DNA of 64,000 nucleotides from Capronia americana (taxonomy: Eukaryota; Ascomycota; Eurotiomycetes; Chaetothyriales; Herpotrichiellaceae), in contig JADWQD010000016.1 in assembly GCA_016110215.1 (NCBI GenBank), positions 186,001 to 250,000 on the forward strand, written 5' to 3'. The position numbers and the translations under genes were made by a program. Shown here one piece after another: positions 29,942 through 42,698 of the stretch. Under the pieces are notes generated by a model. That model was given only the letters and a program-made list of their open reading frames with translations. It made no database searches and was not told the DNA's origin. Numbering within the stretch: the stretch's first letter is position 1; each line of letters begins with the position of its first letter.

Positions 29942-32900
29942 CTACATTACCACGCACTCCCCATCACTCTGCCTGTTCACGTTCGATCGTGACATGCGAG
30001 TCTTTTGCTGCTTTGGACCGCCTCTTTTCAGCTCTTCAAGTCTTTCTCGTGCTTTGGCAAAGTTTTGTGCTGCAGGAATTTGTTAATCCTTTCTTCATCT
30101 AGAATCGAGATGGGATATACTCACAAGCTGCCCTATAATACCACCGTTTGGCCTCCTCAACGTCCACCGCCGTGCCGATACCCACCTCATTGAAATACCC
30201 CATTGCGTACTCTGCCTTCGCAAGGCCAGAGCTCGCGGCTTTCCTCGCCCAAAGGAATGCCTCGGTGTCACTTTGCGTAAGCAACGGCTCCGAGCCAGTC
30301 AAGTACCACCCACTCAGCGCCAACTCAGATTGATGTTCTCCTTGAGCTGCGGCGCGAGTGTACCAGGCAATGCTTTGTCTTGCATCGATCGGGCACCCGA
30401 TTAGTCCGTATTCATAGGCCGATCCGAGACGGAACTGCGAGTATTTGTAGCCCAATTCCGCGGCTTGCTGGAATAATTGGAGCGCATATCTTTCGTCACG
30501 GAGGATGTTGTCCGGCGGCGTCGCCGACTCATACAGCAGACCGAGCTCGTGTAGCGCGTGCGGATTGTCCTTGTCTGCACGCTCAGCCGCTCTCTTCAAC
30601 CACGAGACTGCTTCGCGGGGGTTCTTCTGCTGACTGAGTAGTCCTTTCAGGAGGATCATACCCATTTTGTACATGGCCGGTGTGTCACCTAATGTTGCAG
30701 CTCGCTTGTACCATTGCATCGCTTTGAGTGGATCACGTCGAGTTCCACCGCCCTCTTCAGATCCCAACTCGCAGCACACGGCCACTCGATACGCGCTCTG
30801 AGGATGGTTTAGCTTCGCCGCCGATTGATACAGGGTAAAGGCCTCCTTAGCATCCACCGCAAGTCCCAACATCCCCTGTCCGTAACAGTCTGCCAGGTAG
30901 AACATTGCGTCTGGGTAGCTGGCAGACACCAGTTTCTTGATCAACTTGTGCGCGTCGAAAATGTATTTCTCGCGGTTCTTTTGCGCCGTTTTCGCGTCCG
31001 CTGTCCCATTCTCGTCCGAGAGCACCTTTGCGGCTTCTACCATCTTCTTGGCGAGCTTCAGACCAAGAGCGTGATCGCCTGGGGTACTGCTGTACATTTG
31101 CCGGAGACTATTCAGCTCTTGAAGGGTGACCGGCGCAGGCGATTCCGAAATATCACGCCTCTGAGGAGTTTGTGCAGGTGCCGATTGACTAGACTGGTAA
31201 CTATTACCGTTGCTCAGTCCACTTCTGACCGGTGTCGGATGAGCTGGAAGAGCATCCGGATTAGTCTCGGCATTCGGCGTTGGGCCATAATGTCGAACTG
31301 GAACTGGATGTGCAGAATTGATTCCATTTGACTTAGGAAGTCCCTGGTCGTTGGGGCCTTGGGGAGTCTGTCGAATGAGTGGATCTTGCCCGTAAGGCTG
31401 GCGAAATTGCTGGTTCTGGTTGTAACTATCTTGCGAGGCCTTGCGCATAGGAGTTCCTTGCGCATAGGGTTGCTGGTATTGGGTGTTCTGCCCTGGTTGA
31501 CCGAAGCCTTGCTCAAACGGTACGGGTACAGCAGGCGCCGAGGGAGCTCGGATCGTGTAATCTTGATCATATGGATTCATCACCTCGTAGCTTTGCTGCG
31601 GTGGCCGTTGCGCATTGCTTGTATGCGGTCGCTGGGGATAGTTATCCTGGCTGAACGAACGGTACGGTTGACCGTTATTGGGCAGTGGTGGCCGCGAAGC
31701 GTCGTTCTCCATCGACAGCTTCATCCCATTCCGGCTGGCAGCACGGGGTGGATAATGCGATCCGGGTATTTCTTGGGGCTGACTCTCCCCGTACCCGCTC
31801 GGAGCTGCCCGTGAGCTGGGAATATGCTCATTACGGCCTCCTTGATACATGGCCGCTTGCGGAGGATATCCATTCCTAGCAGCATTCGTAGGCCGGGTAC
31901 TCGCCGGTAGATCAAAGGAGAATTCAGCCAGAGGAGAAGTGGTTTGGTTCGGTGGCGACTGTTGCAATCCTCTGGTATCAATTTGCTCTGGCTTTCCTGG
32001 GAAAGCAGCGGGAGTTTGATAGGTCGGTCTTCGATAGACGTTTTGGTCAAAAGAGGGTTTCTGGCCCGCAATGAAGTTGGCCTCCGACTTCTCGGTGACA
32101 TTGGTCGGGATGGCGTCGAAGTTCGGAAGACCGCTGCTTTCCCTCTGATTGTAGCCTGTGGAGTTGGCAGGCGGTTGACCGCGATACGAATCGGCACGGT
32201 AGTCTTGCTGGGGTGCTTGCTGATATTGATCTCCCGCAGCCATACGGTCTACGGGTGAGATATGTGCTTTCGATTGGGGAATATAATCAGAGGCATATCC
32301 TTCATCAAAGGTACGGTTGCGGTGTAGCTGTTCTTGAGCTTGGTAATTCTCATGACTCCTGTAATTTCCTTGGGAGTTATAGTCCTCCCGCGCCCTGTTT
32401 GGAGCTGGGGCCGGAGTTGGACCAAATTGAGGTCGATCTTGTCTCACTTGTGGCTGCTGATTCGGAGGCGGGGGACCACGTGAAGGACCTTCTGGCCCTG
32501 ACGGGCGCATACGTGGACTGTCTATCCTCTCCTGAGGTCGAGGTATTGGCTGTTGCTGAAAATGAATGTCCGGCGAGTTTCTTCCACGTGGCATTGGGTA
32601 ACCCTGAGGCGGCGGAGGCCGGCCCATATCTGGGCGACGATCATGCGAAGTACTTGGTCGCGCAACCTCTTTTCTATTGATCTTGGGAGTCTGTAGCCTT
32701 GGTGGGGCCCCCCCGCTATCATGGCGCTCGTTCATATTCATGCTTGCCATTGCGTGATCGAGGCTGGCGTGTCTCTCGTGTCTCTCGTGTCTGTGCTCCC
32801 TTTCTGCAGGCTTCTTTTTCCCCAGATCAGTAAAGGCACCAAAGGGATTGTCCCAGGCAAGGTTCTTGGGGGATGCCGGTTCAGTCAGAATACGATCGCG

Positions 32901-33430
32901 AGCTAAAGGTTGTTAGCAGCAGGTATCAATCGACTTGAGGCAGGACTCTTACGTTTGGGTCGCTTCTGGGGCGTCGAAGCTTGTGACCACTGGTCCCTTA
33001 GTGGCTTTGAGCCTTCAGAGTAGGCGTGACCAGTCGGTGGCGGCCTGCCTTGTCCATTAGTGCGGTACCGCTCATCATACTGATATTGGCGATCCTGGGG
33101 TGGTGGGCCTTGATCGTAACGATCCCGCCGAGGCCGAGCAGAACCGTTCCCTATCTCGTAGTGTGGTTCCTCATAACCTCCTCCTTGCCGAGTATACGGA
33201 TCTTGACCTTGCCATTGCGCATTTCCGTCGTTTCGTGGCGGTGCTGGTGCAGAACCTGGCCCGTAACCATTGCCGCTCTGCGGGTAGTCGTCATAGCCCT
33301 GATAACCCTGGTTGTATGACACTTGTCCTCGCCCAATCTCTTGCCCTTGAGTCTGGTAATCTCTGCCGTCGTGTTGGTAATGAGGTCCTTGGTTCTGCGG
33401 CCACTGCTGGCCATATTGATTGCCCGCCAT
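29942..33430 (-). CDS. chitin synthase activator with Sel1 repeats (Chs4/Skt5-like), CaaX end
   Basis: Three exons on the minus strand, 33430-32953, 32902-30125 and 30069-29942, give 1127 residues. Chs4/Skt5 proteins bind and activate chitin synthase III at the plasma membrane. The N-terminal ~700 residues are low-complexity, rich in Gln, Pro, Gly and Tyr. The C-terminal ~350 residues hold six or seven Sel1 repeats (AMFYLADCYGQGMLG, ALHELGLLYE, SQFRLGSAYEYGL, AEYAMGYFNEVGIG). The last intron (GTGAGT...TGCAG) joins to FAKARERLEELK, a basic tail, and a terminal CVVM, a CaaX box for prenylation as in Skt5. Without that splice the protein would end early at SRF. Intron 1 joins QKRPK to RDRILTEP, with NLAWDNPFGAF following. 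The start MAGNQYG at 33430 is chosen over an ATG five codons upstream. Confidence 0.93.
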
Positions 33431-35003
33431 CATCATGAAGATCAAATGTGCGGTGCAACTTGATCAGGCCCTCCGCAGCCGCCAGTCGTTCGCGCGCCTG
33501 CGCGGGAGATTGTGGATATGGTCGCCAACTGCGTGGTGCGAACAAAGAGGCCGCGACGAGAGCTCAGTCAGGTTGCGATGCAAGTAAAAATGGCAATGCC
33601 ATCCATGACCCGTTTCGCAAGATGACTGATTGGGAAGTGAGACGTAAACTGGAGAACTGGAGCCACGATCACCGGACGACGGTCCCGTCAGTTTGTTGGC
33701 AGAAGATTCGGACTTGGGACGGTGCCTACAGGCCTTCGGGGTTCGATGTGCTGCTGGTTGACAAGAAAGGTACAAGTCAATGTCAAGTGAGCAAGTGTCA
33801 ATTCTGAGAAGCGACCGAGTGCTGTACTCTAGGCCGGCGTCGACCTTCTCCGATTGGGGGGTTTAATTGGGCGCTGCTGGGAACGGCACCAGGCCTGCTT
33901 AAAATGCGGGAGGGGGCTAGTTAGGTGGCGCTGATGGCCCGTCCTGCCCGCTTCGCCTAAACCGTTCAAACGCAGACTTCCTTGCGGGCAATCTAACGTA
34001 ATCTTCAAGATATTTTTGCCAGAGGTAACACCGCGGATCCAGCGCAATGAAATGGACTGATTAGTGTGTCCTACCAATCATAGAGTCAACGGGATCTGGC
34101 AGCAAAAATGGCTTTCAACGTCTCGTTGGGTTACCAGTGTCCGTGCTAGGTCGTCGTTGACCTGCAGACAAAGAGAACCGCGCCATGTCAGGCACATGCC
34201 CATGATTCGCCGCAACCAGAACCCTTTGTGGTCCGTTGGTTTTTAGGATCAACCGCTAAGACGAAGCTTCCAGGCTTGACGCGTGGTGGCCGAGCCAATT
34301 TGCTGTGCATCAGAGCCTACAAAGCCACACACGTCCGCGTAAACTGCTGCTCTCCACGGACTGGTCCAGGCAGCCTGCCACAGGAACTTCTGGAAGGACG
34401 GCCTCAGTCTTGCTTGGCTGGAGGGCTACGCAACCATGATACGATGGAGCGAATACCCGTGGTCCTCGCGCCTTCGTCTTTCCGGGCGGTCTGGGCGCGG
34501 CATACCAGCAAATAGTCGCCTTCATAAAGCCATGAGGATTATCCAGCCGTAAACTAAAACGAAACGCGTGTCAGGTTAGGAGCCGTTGTGGCTGGGAAAG
34601 CGATTTGGGCGAAAGATGGACGCCTGCGCCACATCTCATCAACGCTTATCGAGATTTCCCAGTCGATCAAACAGCGACCGTCTCACGCTTCCAGTGGTCA
34701 TCCTGGTCAAATTCCATCGGATGGTCTTGTGACGTTTGAGATGAGCAAGGCTGGACCTCGTTCTACTATGTCGATACGACGAATGCACGTCCGGCTCACG
34801 ACTTCCCGGTTGCAGAAGACAACTCATGCTACATTCCGTACTCCCACAGCTCAATTCCTCTCATCGCCGCAAATCCTTTACAGTTCTTGTCGCCCATCGA
34901 CCCGAATCACACATTTGACACTCTTCACACTCTTTCAAACCGACTTTCGAGACCATCTCAGTTCGATACAGTAAACCTTGGCATCCGCACCCAACCGATC
35001 TCC
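33431..35003. other. intergenic, between two minus-strand genes
   Basis: Upstream of the Chs4-like gene and downstream of Rec8. No gene was recognised; small frames on both strands have no coherent composition. Confidence 0.45.
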
Positions 35004-37463
35004 TTAATGGCTAACCACAGATATCTGGATGTTCCCAAAGTGTTCAGCCTGGTACACCTTCAACAAACCCTTAGTGGTTAACGCTAGCACATGAACCAGC
35101 GCCTGAGCACCGACAATAGCCGAGTTCTGCGTCGGCGGAAGCAACTCATCGAACATGATGTTTTCTTCCTGTGTGTCTGGTAGCTCTTCTGCCGCCATCT
35201 GTTCCTGTGCAAACCCAGCTTTCTCCTGGATCTTCGTGTTCACGAAAGCGAGGAAATTATACGCTTCATTCTCCAAAGTCGCGGCTACCCATTGACTTTG
35301 CGCGGCTGTTTGCGTATCAACGGTTGCGGAAGGCCCGTATAGTTCGAAGTCCGGGTCTAGACCTGCACCGAGCTGGGCGTCCAGATCTGCGAATTCATCC
35401 TCGTTGCTCGTGAGACGCGAATGCTCCGCGGCGCCTTGGCTGCTGTGTCTCGGCAGAGACGGCCTACCTCTTCCGAAGAGTGGACTTGCGGAGGTGAGGC
35501 GCGATCCTCGTCTGCTCAGCGCCGGCATTGATCCGAGCTCCATCCCACCTGGGAGACCTCCAAGACTAGAACTCAGTCTTGGTATGAGACCGCTGCCTGG
35601 TGGGCGTATTGAGCTTTGTCGAGATCCGCCTGCAGACAAGTTCCATGGCATACCAGATGAATGATCCGGTAGAGAAGGAGGGGCATGTCGACCAACTTCC
35701 GCTTCAATCTCAAAGTTGTCGTCCAGGATCATGAGCCCGTCTTGGTCGACAAGTTGATGCACATCGCCATCCGCGCTGGCTACAACGTCTTCGCCAGATG
35801 TTGTCCTTGCTCTGACCCGTCTTTCCTCCTGTTCTTGCTCCTCGGTCACTGAACTAGTGCGTGATCTCTTCGTTCCCCGGTCAGGGCCCTTCAACATGTC
35901 CCACAGCGACTGACCACTGAAAATGGCGAGTGGATGTGAGTCTCTCTCAGCCCCGAACGTAGATGCTACATTGCCCAGGCCTTGTAGGAAAACCCAGAAC
36001 TCGGCATTCTTCTTGGCTTTGGAAACTGAAAACTGTCTCTGTCTGGTACGCAAAGCTAAGGCCATGTTTGCGAGGTAGTTCTGGTTCCAATCATTGAGGG
36101 CTCGGTTGGTTAACTCCGTCTCTCGATCTGGCTGGATTGCTTTGGTGGTTCTTCCTGGTCGCTGCGGCGCCTCCGCCGTCTCAGAGGACTCTTCAGTCGG
36201 ATGGACAGAGGAGCTGGCTTGTATGCCTTGTTGCGCTTCCTCGTCGTCAGGCTCTGGAGTCAGAGGAATCTGTGGAGCTGCTGGCAGAAGCGAGGGTTCT
36301 TCGTCACCAAATATCACCATATCGTCGTCAAAGTTGGCCATTGGCTCATCCTCTCCTGCCGCAGGCAGATGCTCTGTGCCGGCTCGGCCGCGAACTCTGG
36401 GTTCGCTCCCCGGTTGTTGCTGCGCTTCGATAGGTGGAAGTTCATGCTCATCAATAAGATCGCCCGACATAGCTGGGCGGAGGAAGCCATCATCGTCGAC
36501 CTCGAACACAGGATCATCGATAATGGCGGGTTCATCCCCGAAGATAGAAGGAAGGCGATCGGCTCGGCTGCCGGTTTTCGCTATGGAGCTCGTGCCTGCG
36601 CCCGACACGATGTCAAAGCCACCGATACCAGCCGCTGGGGTGCTGAGGGAGGGGATGTTAAGAGCCAGTTCGTCCGCCTCTTCATCGGCATGCAAGCTAC
36701 TCTGGCTTGAGGGCAAACTAAGCATGGACGATCCGGTTCTCGACAGGCTGGAGCCCTCGGAGGAGAGGCCAAATGCAGCGAGGTCGAAATTGATGTCAAT
36801 GTCTGGCATAAAGTACGGGTCTTCAGCGAGGTTGAGATGTTCCGGCCTGGTATTTCCGTGAGCCTGTATTCAGGAGGTCTGGCTGATAACAATCACTGAC
36901 CTCGTCTTACCCACATCGGGATCCAGCTCCATCTCTTGGAGAACGACCCTGGTCCTCATATTGTCCCTCAGATTCGTCACGTCCGTCAAGACGTACCCGC
37001 ACTGTTGCTGGAATACACGAGAGACACCGAACAACAAGCTGCCTTGCAATCTCAACGCCAGAGGCACCTCCGGCTCGGTGATGGTTTTGCATGCTTTGAG
37101 GAGATCAACGTCGAGAATGGCGCGGCGCGTGATCTTCTTCAGGTTTGATTTGGAGCCCAGTGTTGCCACCAGCCTGGGAATGTTTCGACGCGTACATGGT
37201 TAGTTTGATGTCATGAGCGGTAGTATGAGGAGAAGTGAACGGTGAACAAGACAAGAGAGAAAACACGACAGTGCAGAGAGTAGGTAGGCAGGTTATTGCA
37301 AAGCAAATGCCGAAGGTTGAAGCGAAGGCAGACTCACCAGATCGTCGCAACACCATATTGACGATTGGTCAGAACTACAGCAGACAACTTGTTAGCATGG
37401 TGGTCGCCAACGTTCACACGGCACGGCGGGCAGGAGTCACTCACTCTCGTGGCTGTAGAACAT
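35004..37463 (-). CDS. rec8: meiotic cohesin kleisin subunit Rec8-like
   Basis: Four exons on the minus strand, 37463-37445, 37374-37338, 37173-36901 and 36846-35004, give 723 residues. Kleisins close the cohesin ring by bridging the SMC heads; Rec8 replaces Rad21/Scc1 in meiosis. The N-terminus built from three short exons reads MFYSHEILTNRQYGVATIW, then LVATLGSKSNLKKITRRAI and ALRLQGSLLFGVSRVFQQQ, a pattern closer to Rec8 than to Rad21. After the third intron comes RPEHLNLAEDPYF. The middle is acidic, Ser-rich and unstructured, with many Glu/Asp. The C-terminal winged-helix region contains NIMFDELLPP, SAIVGAQALVHVLALTTKGL and VYQAEHFGNI. The first exon codes for only six residues plus one base. 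Rec8 identity is inferred from the N-terminus. Confidence 0.88.
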
Positions 37464-38180
37464 TTTTGCTCGGACGAACAAGACCGGTGGGCGCCAGTCA
37501 ACCGCGACCTGGGTCCAGATAATCGCCCAGATCTCGAGCGTGGAATAAGAGTGAGAACAGGGTTAGCAGGTTCGAGTGGCGGGAATGGAGGTAATGGTAG
37601 GGTAGGCAAAAGGACTACGGGGGGTGTGGCAGAAACGCGTGCGCGAGGGTGAGTGAAATGAAATGCCAACCTGGTCCTTCCGTTAATCAGAGACGAGGGA
37701 GAGATTCTTTCCAGTCGCGCTTTGCAGCGGATAGGAACTTGTCACGCATAGATGCAAAGGTTTGGGTATGAACCGATTCTTTCGAATTTTCGTTTCCACC
37801 CCTGCTCGCTCGGTGCGTCTCAACTCATGTTATTGAGAGGATTTCCTTAACACAGCTTGCCTCACCTTGACCATGCGAGGTTGTCGTGTAGCAAGCGCCA
37901 TATACTGTGACCTTTCCTTTTTCTGCTTCTCCTCAGCATAGACTTAACCCGGCATGAGAAGAATGAACATGTCAGACAGAACAGAACTTGCCACGGAGGT
38001 GTTGTCGCTGGCTGCGTACAGGGACACTGCGATAGGGTTATGGTAATTCATTCGAGAAATTGGTCTCATTAACGCTGTAAAATGTACTTTTCCTTCCATG
38101 GCCCTGGCACATGCGGCATTCATGGACTTCAGACATTCTAGCGTCTATTGAAACCATCTACCGCCAGCCCTGACACCAGC
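37464..38180. other. intergenic, upstream of rec8
   Basis: No gene seen. It lies between the Rec8 start and the 3' end of the ARG5,6-like gene, so it holds the Rec8 leader and promoter. Confidence 0.45.
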
Positions 38181-40942
38181 TCAATCAAGCGGAATGCCCT
38201 CAAACTCTCCATATCCCAGCGCCAAGTTCATGTTTTCTGCGCTAGATGTCAGCAGAAGCCCCGAGATGGCACTGAAAGTAACTTACGAAGACATTGTGTG
38301 GCTGCGCCCTTCAATAAGTTATCAATGGTCGCACAAACCACCACCCTCTTTCCACTGCTGTGCACAGCGAAACCCCCAACCTCGACGCCGTGTCTGTTCG
38401 CAATGTTCTTCACGGAAGGTGCCTCGCCAATGATCTTCAGCAGCTTCTCTCCTGCATAACGATCTTGGTACAGATTCCGAACGTCGCGAGACTTCATCTC
38501 CTGCTTGAGAGGAATGTTAATGGTGTGATGGATACCCTGGAACCAAACGGCGACGTGCGGGATGAATGCCACGGAAGTTCCTAGTTGAGTGGAGATTTCA
38601 CGTTCGTGGATGTGGTCTGTCAAGCTGTACGCTACAATGTTGTCTTTGAGGTTGTTGACATCGTTCTTGGGTGACGGCTTTGTGCCTGCCCCTGAATATC
38701 CAGAAACACCGAAGACCGTGGGTTCGCCACCGAGATAGGGGACCAAGGGAGCAATGCCCAGCTGAGCGGCGGTTGCATAGCATCCAGGGTTGGAGATTCT
38801 GGTGGCTCTGGCAATTGCTGAGCGGTCAACCAGTTCTGGGAGACCATATGTCCAGTTAGGGTCGAATCTGTAGTCAGCGCTCAGATCGATCACGACGCTG
38901 TTCTTGCCCACTTGGTCAATGGCATCTACAAAAGGCTTGCACACGCCATTTGGGAGAGCCATGACCCAGCAGTCGACAGCTCCGTTCTCCTCCATCTGTC
39001 GAACATCTTCGACGCTCAAATTTTCATAGATGATTTCGCGCTTGTTGTAGCCCTCGAGCTTCTTGCCTGCAAGCTCTCGTGACGAAACGTGTCGGAGATC
39101 CATGTTGGGATGGCGATTGAGCAGATCGACCAGAGCTTTACCAGTGTAGCCCCGAGCTCCGATGAGGGCTACCCTCGAAGGCTTACTGTTCGAGCTGTTC
39201 TTGGCACCAAGCGGTGGGTTGGGGTTCGTCGTAGTGGCATAAGTGCGGATGGCAAGGGCTGGCTTGGTGACATACTTTGCCTGGCGTGCGGCTCGTAGTG
39301 GATTAGCTGAAGTCGAATATGATCGTGTTTGAGCCATTCCCTTAGAAGCGGCACGTGTAATGTTTGAGGCGCCTTTCCTAGCAGCGTCCGCCACCTCAGA
39401 GGCGGCTCGCGCGGCACGATGCAGCCTCGACTCAAGATTGATATCACCGAACATCTGTCGTCCGTGCTTGGTGAATTCCACCATCAGGTCCTTGACCTCG
39501 TCGCTTGTCTCAAGGCCGTACCAGAAAAGCACCTCGCCATCCTTGGACAAGCTCCCGTCGGCCTTATCGAAGAACCATGTCAAGTTCTCGTCATCCTCTT
39601 TGACAGTCCACATCAATTTGGGGTAATCTTTCTTGATCGCAGAGAAAATGTTGTCGGCGACGTTAGTCAGCCAACCGTCTCGGGTGATGGTCAGTGTAGC
39701 AAGCTGAGCCAGGGCCGTCTCCCTGCTGGGCGGCAAAACAAGAGCAAAAGCCTTCATGGGCTCGTCAAAGTAGGCCTTGAATTCGCGCTCTTGGAGGTGG
39801 CTGATGTATCGATCCACAACTGCTTTAGCGTCGAGTCCAGCACGGTCGCGGATGAGGACTTCCTTGAGCTGCTCAATGTCCTTGAATTGGTCAATCGAAG
39901 TGTTGACATGGACCTTGTTTCCGCGCCGGATCAAAGTGCCGGCGCCCGAGTCCGTAAACAACTCTTTCTGCAGATCAGCCGGATGGATGATAGCGACGCT
40001 GGAGCTCCGGGGGAGGTCCATGAGAAGGTCCTTCATCTCCTTGATCTTCAGTCTGGTGCCGTGCCGAACCCACCATTGCTGCATGAGATTATCATACTCT
40101 TCGTCCAAGTTGATGGCGGAAATCTTCTGCTTGGTGTCACCATTGAACAAACCACCTTTCTCGGAAAGATAGACAATCTTCAAAGGCTGGAGTGCCCGAG
40201 CTAGCTCGCCGGCAGCTACATCTGCGTTGACGTTGAGGACTTGGCCCTCTGATGATTCAGCCATCGATGTGAGGATCGGAAGGCATCCTGCCTGAATGGC
40301 TGCCTCGATAGGCTTCTTGTCGACATGAGTAATCTTACCCACCAGGTTGTATTTCTCCTTGTCAAGGTAGTCTGCGGTGAAGACGCCAGATGTGATTGGT
40401 CTTGCTCGGACTCCTAAGCGCTCCAGTTCTTCGACCAGCCGGAGATTCTCTTCCAGGAACAGCGCTCGTGCGATACCCAGCGTCTTGGGGTCCGTGACTC
40501 GGATGCCCTCCTCAAAGTGCGGTTCGACTCCCGAGTCCTCGAGGATCTTGTTCAGCTGCGGCCCCGCCCCGTGGACGACGACAGGATATAGACCGACATG
40601 ATTCAAGAATGCCAGAGCAGAGGACAAGGTTTGGAGATGCTCGGTCAAAATAGCACCGCCAACCTTGATGACTGCGAACTGCTGCGACGAGACCGAGCTG
40701 AAGTGTGATAGATATTGCTGCACCTCTCTTTTGGAGCCGATGTTGCTCAATAGCTGCACGACCGTCGACCGCGTAGAAGCATAGCCTTGTGAGGGAGAAG
40801 AATACGGTCGGCGAGCAGAGGTCTGCTGGAGGGCAAGAGGGGTGTATGAAGGTCTGGCGACCCGAAGAGCTCGACAACGCAAGGACGAGGAAGCCGCTCG
40901 TCGGGTTACTGCACGCGCAGTAGCAGCTCCCAATGCCGACAT
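38181..40942 (-). CDS. ARG5,6: acetylglutamate kinase / N-acetyl-gamma-glutamyl-phosphate reductase precursor
   Basis: Two exons on the minus strand, 40942-38287 and 38236-38181, give 903 residues. This mitochondrial polyprotein supplies steps two and three of arginine biosynthesis and is normally cleaved into two enzymes. The N-terminus is an Arg/Ser/Ala-rich presequence. Kinase part: FAVIKVGGAIL, VVVHGAGPQLNK, SGVFTADYLD, PILTSMAESSEGQVLNVNAD, followed by an acetyltransferase-like extension (WFFDKADGSL). Reductase part from about residue 590: VALIGARGYTGKALVDLL, ISNPGCYATAAQL (catalytic Cys), FGVSGYSGAG, VAFIPHVAVWFQGI. The 50-bp intron near the end joins TQCL to QNMNLALGYGEFEGIPLD, the usual reductase C-terminus. 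Without that splice the frame ends with an unrelated tail. Confidence 0.96.
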
Positions 40943-42034
40943 AGCTCCCTCAGCACATGCGGCAGCTGATGAGGACTACGGGGTCGAGTAGGAGACGATG
41001 ACGTTCGTCGTTTGGCACCGCAGCGTCTCAAAGTCGTGCTCAAGAAATTCGGAGGGGAGGTGGGAAACGGGAAGCAAACGGACAGTCCCAACCACAGTTC
41101 TATCGTCTGAACGCCAGGAATAATATGCCCAGAAGGAACAAAACAAAAATCTGCACAGCGTGCTTCTCGACTCAAAATTTTCTGCTCGTCTATGGCGCAG
41201 ATAGCAAAAATGTTTTGCGGGGTTTGAAGTCGTCAGTGGAAGAGCCAACCACAACCCCAAACTTTGGAGTCCACCAGCCAGAAAACAGCCTGTGCGGTGA
41301 TCCTCCGATGTGCGGTGGCGGACCTCTACTCCCTATCAGTGCTCCACCGATTCTCGGGCTAGGCGTTGACGTGAGAAGAAAAAAAATACTGAAAATTCTC
41401 CAGTGAGTGTACCTTAGTTTTCATGCACGATGAACGCATGTTACTGGCCCTGCCCCCTGCCGTGACTATCTCATCTCGATTCGAGAGCTTCAACGATAAG
41501 GGTTGCCGTGCGTATAACATCCAGATGTGACGAGGGTACAGGGCTGATGTAGAACGGGATGCGCAATCGACACAGGACAGACATTGATAGCCAAGGCACG
41601 AATCACCACAAGCTGCTCACTACAATCGTCAATTCCTCGTAATGATGACCTGCATCAGGTTCCATGGTTAAAGAGCTGGATCTGTAGCCTCAGAAGTGTC
41701 GTCAGCAACACGGAGAAGGAGACACGTTGGTAACCCCAGGAAATGGTTGAAGCATGATCCATTGCATTGACTGAACGCCGGGTGATAGAGCAAGAAAGGC
41801 CCAATGCGCATTATTGTAACAGGAATAGCCCATCCGATCCATCATCCATCAGCAAAGCGCGCTTGAATAGGTGTTGTTCAACTGTTGGTACCAAGACTTG
41901 AAGAGCTTCTCTAGCTTCGCTCTCGCTTTTGCTGTCGTTGTCGTTGCCAATCGTTTCTCCACTGCTGGGAAGACTTTGCTGATCGTAACATTCCAAGTAT
42001 AGAGCAATCGGTTTCGAAGGCGGACGTCGAGTGC
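40943..42034. other. intergenic, ARG5,6 upstream and SNARE downstream
   Basis: No gene seen. The left part is the promoter region of the arginine gene; the right is the 3' flank of the SNARE gene. Confidence 0.45.
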
Positions 42035-42698
42035 TTATCGGGTAGCCACGACTACGATCAAGTCAGCACACCGCATCATCGTTCAAAGATATGGGTATAG
42101 CGTACCAGCTGGGACGATAATGACAATGAGAAGCACGATGATACCGACAATTATACACATGCGCATCTTCATATCCTTCCACCACATCTGTTTCCGGACT
42201 CGGTTTGCGCCCCTCCGGAATCCCTGGGCGGAGACGGCGAGGTTGTCGGTCTTGTCTTGAAGAGAGTCTAGTCGCTCGCCTCTCTGTGACACTTTGTTGA
42301 TGTTTTCACGCATAACCCCGACGGTATCATCGATTTGCTGTAGGAGACTTCAGGTTAGCTGTCGCTCTCAAAGAGGAGGCAAGGGCGGTATGGTCGCGCG
42401 GAGTAGCACAAAGTCATCTCCCTGCGATGGTGGCTTTGATGGAGGCATTGGCAATCCACGGCGGATACATTGCAATGTCACCCATGGACTTCCGAGGAGG
42501 AATTCCATCTGCGACAGTTCAGGCTGCAGAATCGTCCGCCGCCGCCGATTCCAGCTTCTTCCCATTGTGCTTGTAAGAAAGAGCGGGTTGACCTACCGCT
42601 TGTAGAGCAGCCGTTCTCTGGTTTCCAGCTTGTTGCGCACCACCTCCCTGGCCACCTTGCGGGATGTAGGGATCGTAGGGCGCTTCTCGGTCCGACAT
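42035..42698 (-). CDS. Snc1/synaptobrevin-type R-SNARE
   Basis: Three exons on the minus strand, 42698-42597, 42337-42106 and 42051-42035, give 116 residues, the length of Snc1. It sits on secretory and endocytic vesicles and pairs with plasma-membrane Q-SNAREs for fusion. Seen: a short Gly/Gln-rich N-terminus, then the SNARE helix beginning QIDDTVGVMRENI with the zero-layer Arg in QRGERLDSL, then DNLAVSAQGFRRGANRV, WWKDMKM and a C-terminal hydrophobic anchor (CIIVGIIVLLIVIIVP). Intron 1 is long for this window (259 bp). The last exon codes only the final few residues (VVATR) after a GTACGC donor and a CTGAC branch site. Confidence 0.95.

Noticed and set aside
33291..33545. Minus-strand frame overlapping the Chs4-like start (helix-like RERLAAAEGLIKLHRTF)
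   Set aside because: In another phase than the supported Chs4 exon and no splice links it; treated as chance.
36094..36861. 255-codon plus-strand frame inside rec8
   Set aside because: Ser/Gly/Arg-rich antisense translation of an acidic, Ser-rich coding region.
39419..40204. 261-codon plus-strand frame inside the ARG5,6 gene
   Set aside because: Antisense shadow of a highly conserved enzyme.
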